NCBI RefSeq assembly: GCF_003003775.1
Contig: NZ_PVWJ01000032.1
Location: 1-44,380, forward strand
Direction: 5' to 3'
Length of the DNA: 44,380 nucleotides
Source: Merismopedia glauca CCAP 1448/3
Lineage (GTDB): Bacteria > Cyanobacteriota > Cyanobacteriia > Cyanobacteriales > CCAP-1448
Below the pieces are notes generated by a model. That model was not told the origin of the DNA. It did not search any database and was given only the letters and a program-made list of their open reading frames with translations. Each line of letters begins with the position of its first letter. The first letter of the stretch is position 1. Positions 44,155 to 44,380 of this stretch are shown piece after piece. Made by a program: the position numbers and the translations under genes.

Positions 44155-44361
44155 CTATTTATTTCTCCTATTTAAGCCATATTTGCGGTCTATTTTGTCC
44201 ATTTGGATTGCGTAGATAAAAATTAAGGCGACAAACACGTAAATAGAACCTTGCTGCGCCATCCAAAAACCAAAGGGTAAATTGCCGATTCGGAAACCGT
44301 TCAACGGTTCGACAAAAAGAATACTAAAGCCCAAAGAAACTAATGCCCAAACAATCAGAAG
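44155..44361 (-). CDS. DUF4212 symporter small subunit, N-terminus missing
   Basis: The small subunit of the DUF4212/SSS two-part symporter. About 68 residues are left, with two membrane spans around the conserved VEPLNGFRIGNLPFGFWMAQQGSIYVFVALIFIYAIQMDKIDRKYG. Its TAG stop touches the ATG of the large subunit, so the two are translationally coupled. The gene has no true start here: the apparent start codon and residues YKRQ (44362-44376) are translated from sequencing adapter. The real N-terminus, perhaps 15-25 residues, lies beyond the contig end. Confidence 0.93.
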   Translation of the reverse strand, partial: LLIVWALVSLGFSILFVEPLNGFRIGNLPFGFWMAQQGSIYVFVALIFIYAIQMDKIDRKYGLNRRNK

Positions 44362-44380
44362 CTGTCTCTTATACACATCT
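44362..44380. other. Sequencing-adapter contamination (Nextera/Tn5 mosaic end)
   Basis: CTGTCTCTTATACACATCT is the 19-base Tn5 mosaic end used in Nextera libraries, read outward at the contig end. It is not part of the genome. It is also responsible for the artificial start of the DUF4212 frame. Confidence 0.98.

Noticed and set aside
1-44361. Frequent GCGATCGC octamers as operator sites
   Set aside because: This is the genome-wide HIP1 motif, present within genes and gaps alike.

Overview
The window is chromosomal DNA of a cyanobacterium. The evidence is a form IB rbcL-rbcX-rbcS cluster, very frequent HIP1 octamers (GCGATCGC) in and between genes, cyanobacteria-restricted families (DUF1816, a GlgA2-type glycogen synthase, a cyanobacteriochrome-like GAF domain) and heptamer and palindromic repeats of the kind common in these genomes. 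I cannot name a genus. The left edge cuts a membrane-protein gene. The right edge ends in 19 bases of Nextera transposase adapter (44362-44380), so the true genomic sequence stops at 44361.

Layout. 1-9.2 kb holds housekeeping and conserved genes: a membrane protein, a GT4 glycosyltransferase, tRNA-Ser(GCT), a Liv-type substrate-binding lipoprotein, a ChuX/HutX-like protein, a STAS protein with an odd start, Mini-RNase III, RlmB, a DUF1816 protein, an alpha/beta hydrolase and a lipid kinase. 9.2-14.4 kb has two helical-repeat or TPR membrane-anchored proteins and a 1257-residue methyltransferase/glycosyltransferase fusion. 14.4-17.9 kb is rbcL-rbcX-rbcS with a structured leader and an intercistronic inverted repeat, then ispD. 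18.2-23.6 kb, on the minus strand, is a set of exported or membrane proteins of unknown job: two DUF4331 paralogues, a TPR protein and a HupE/UreJ-like membrane protein with an EF-hand. 23.8-28.2 kb has an XRE/MmyB-like regulator, DUF2834, GFA and GNAT proteins, glgA and a small secreted protein.

28.8-32.4 kb is phosphoenolpyruvate synthase, interrupted by a 394-residue LAGLIDADG intein placed exactly between the Thr and Cys of the phosphohistidine motif. After it come a Uma2 protein, the acetolactate synthase large subunit with a C-terminal four-Cys ribbon, and a 103-bp MITE with 13-bp terminal inverted repeats and 10-bp direct repeats. 35.2-38.5 kb has a YkgJ protein and a divergent pair of units: an HxlR regulator fused to a degenerate receiver domain, facing a DJ-1/SMP-30 fusion plus a YciI protein. 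This looks like a stress or reactive-metabolite response module. 38.7-44.4 kb, on the minus strand, is a DUF4212/sodium-solute symporter pair followed by a 1190-residue CBS-GAF-GAF-PAS-PAS-PAS histidine kinase. Its first GAF domain carries both the Cys-His and the DXCF motifs of cyanobacteriochromes.

The best candidates for something new are the PpsA intein with a Cys-Asn end, the HxlR-receiver/DJ-1-SMP-30/YciI module, the DUF4331-TPR-HupE cluster and the CBS-cyanobacteriochrome kinase next to a symporter. All functional proposals rest on reading the sequence and on family knowledge. No database search was run.
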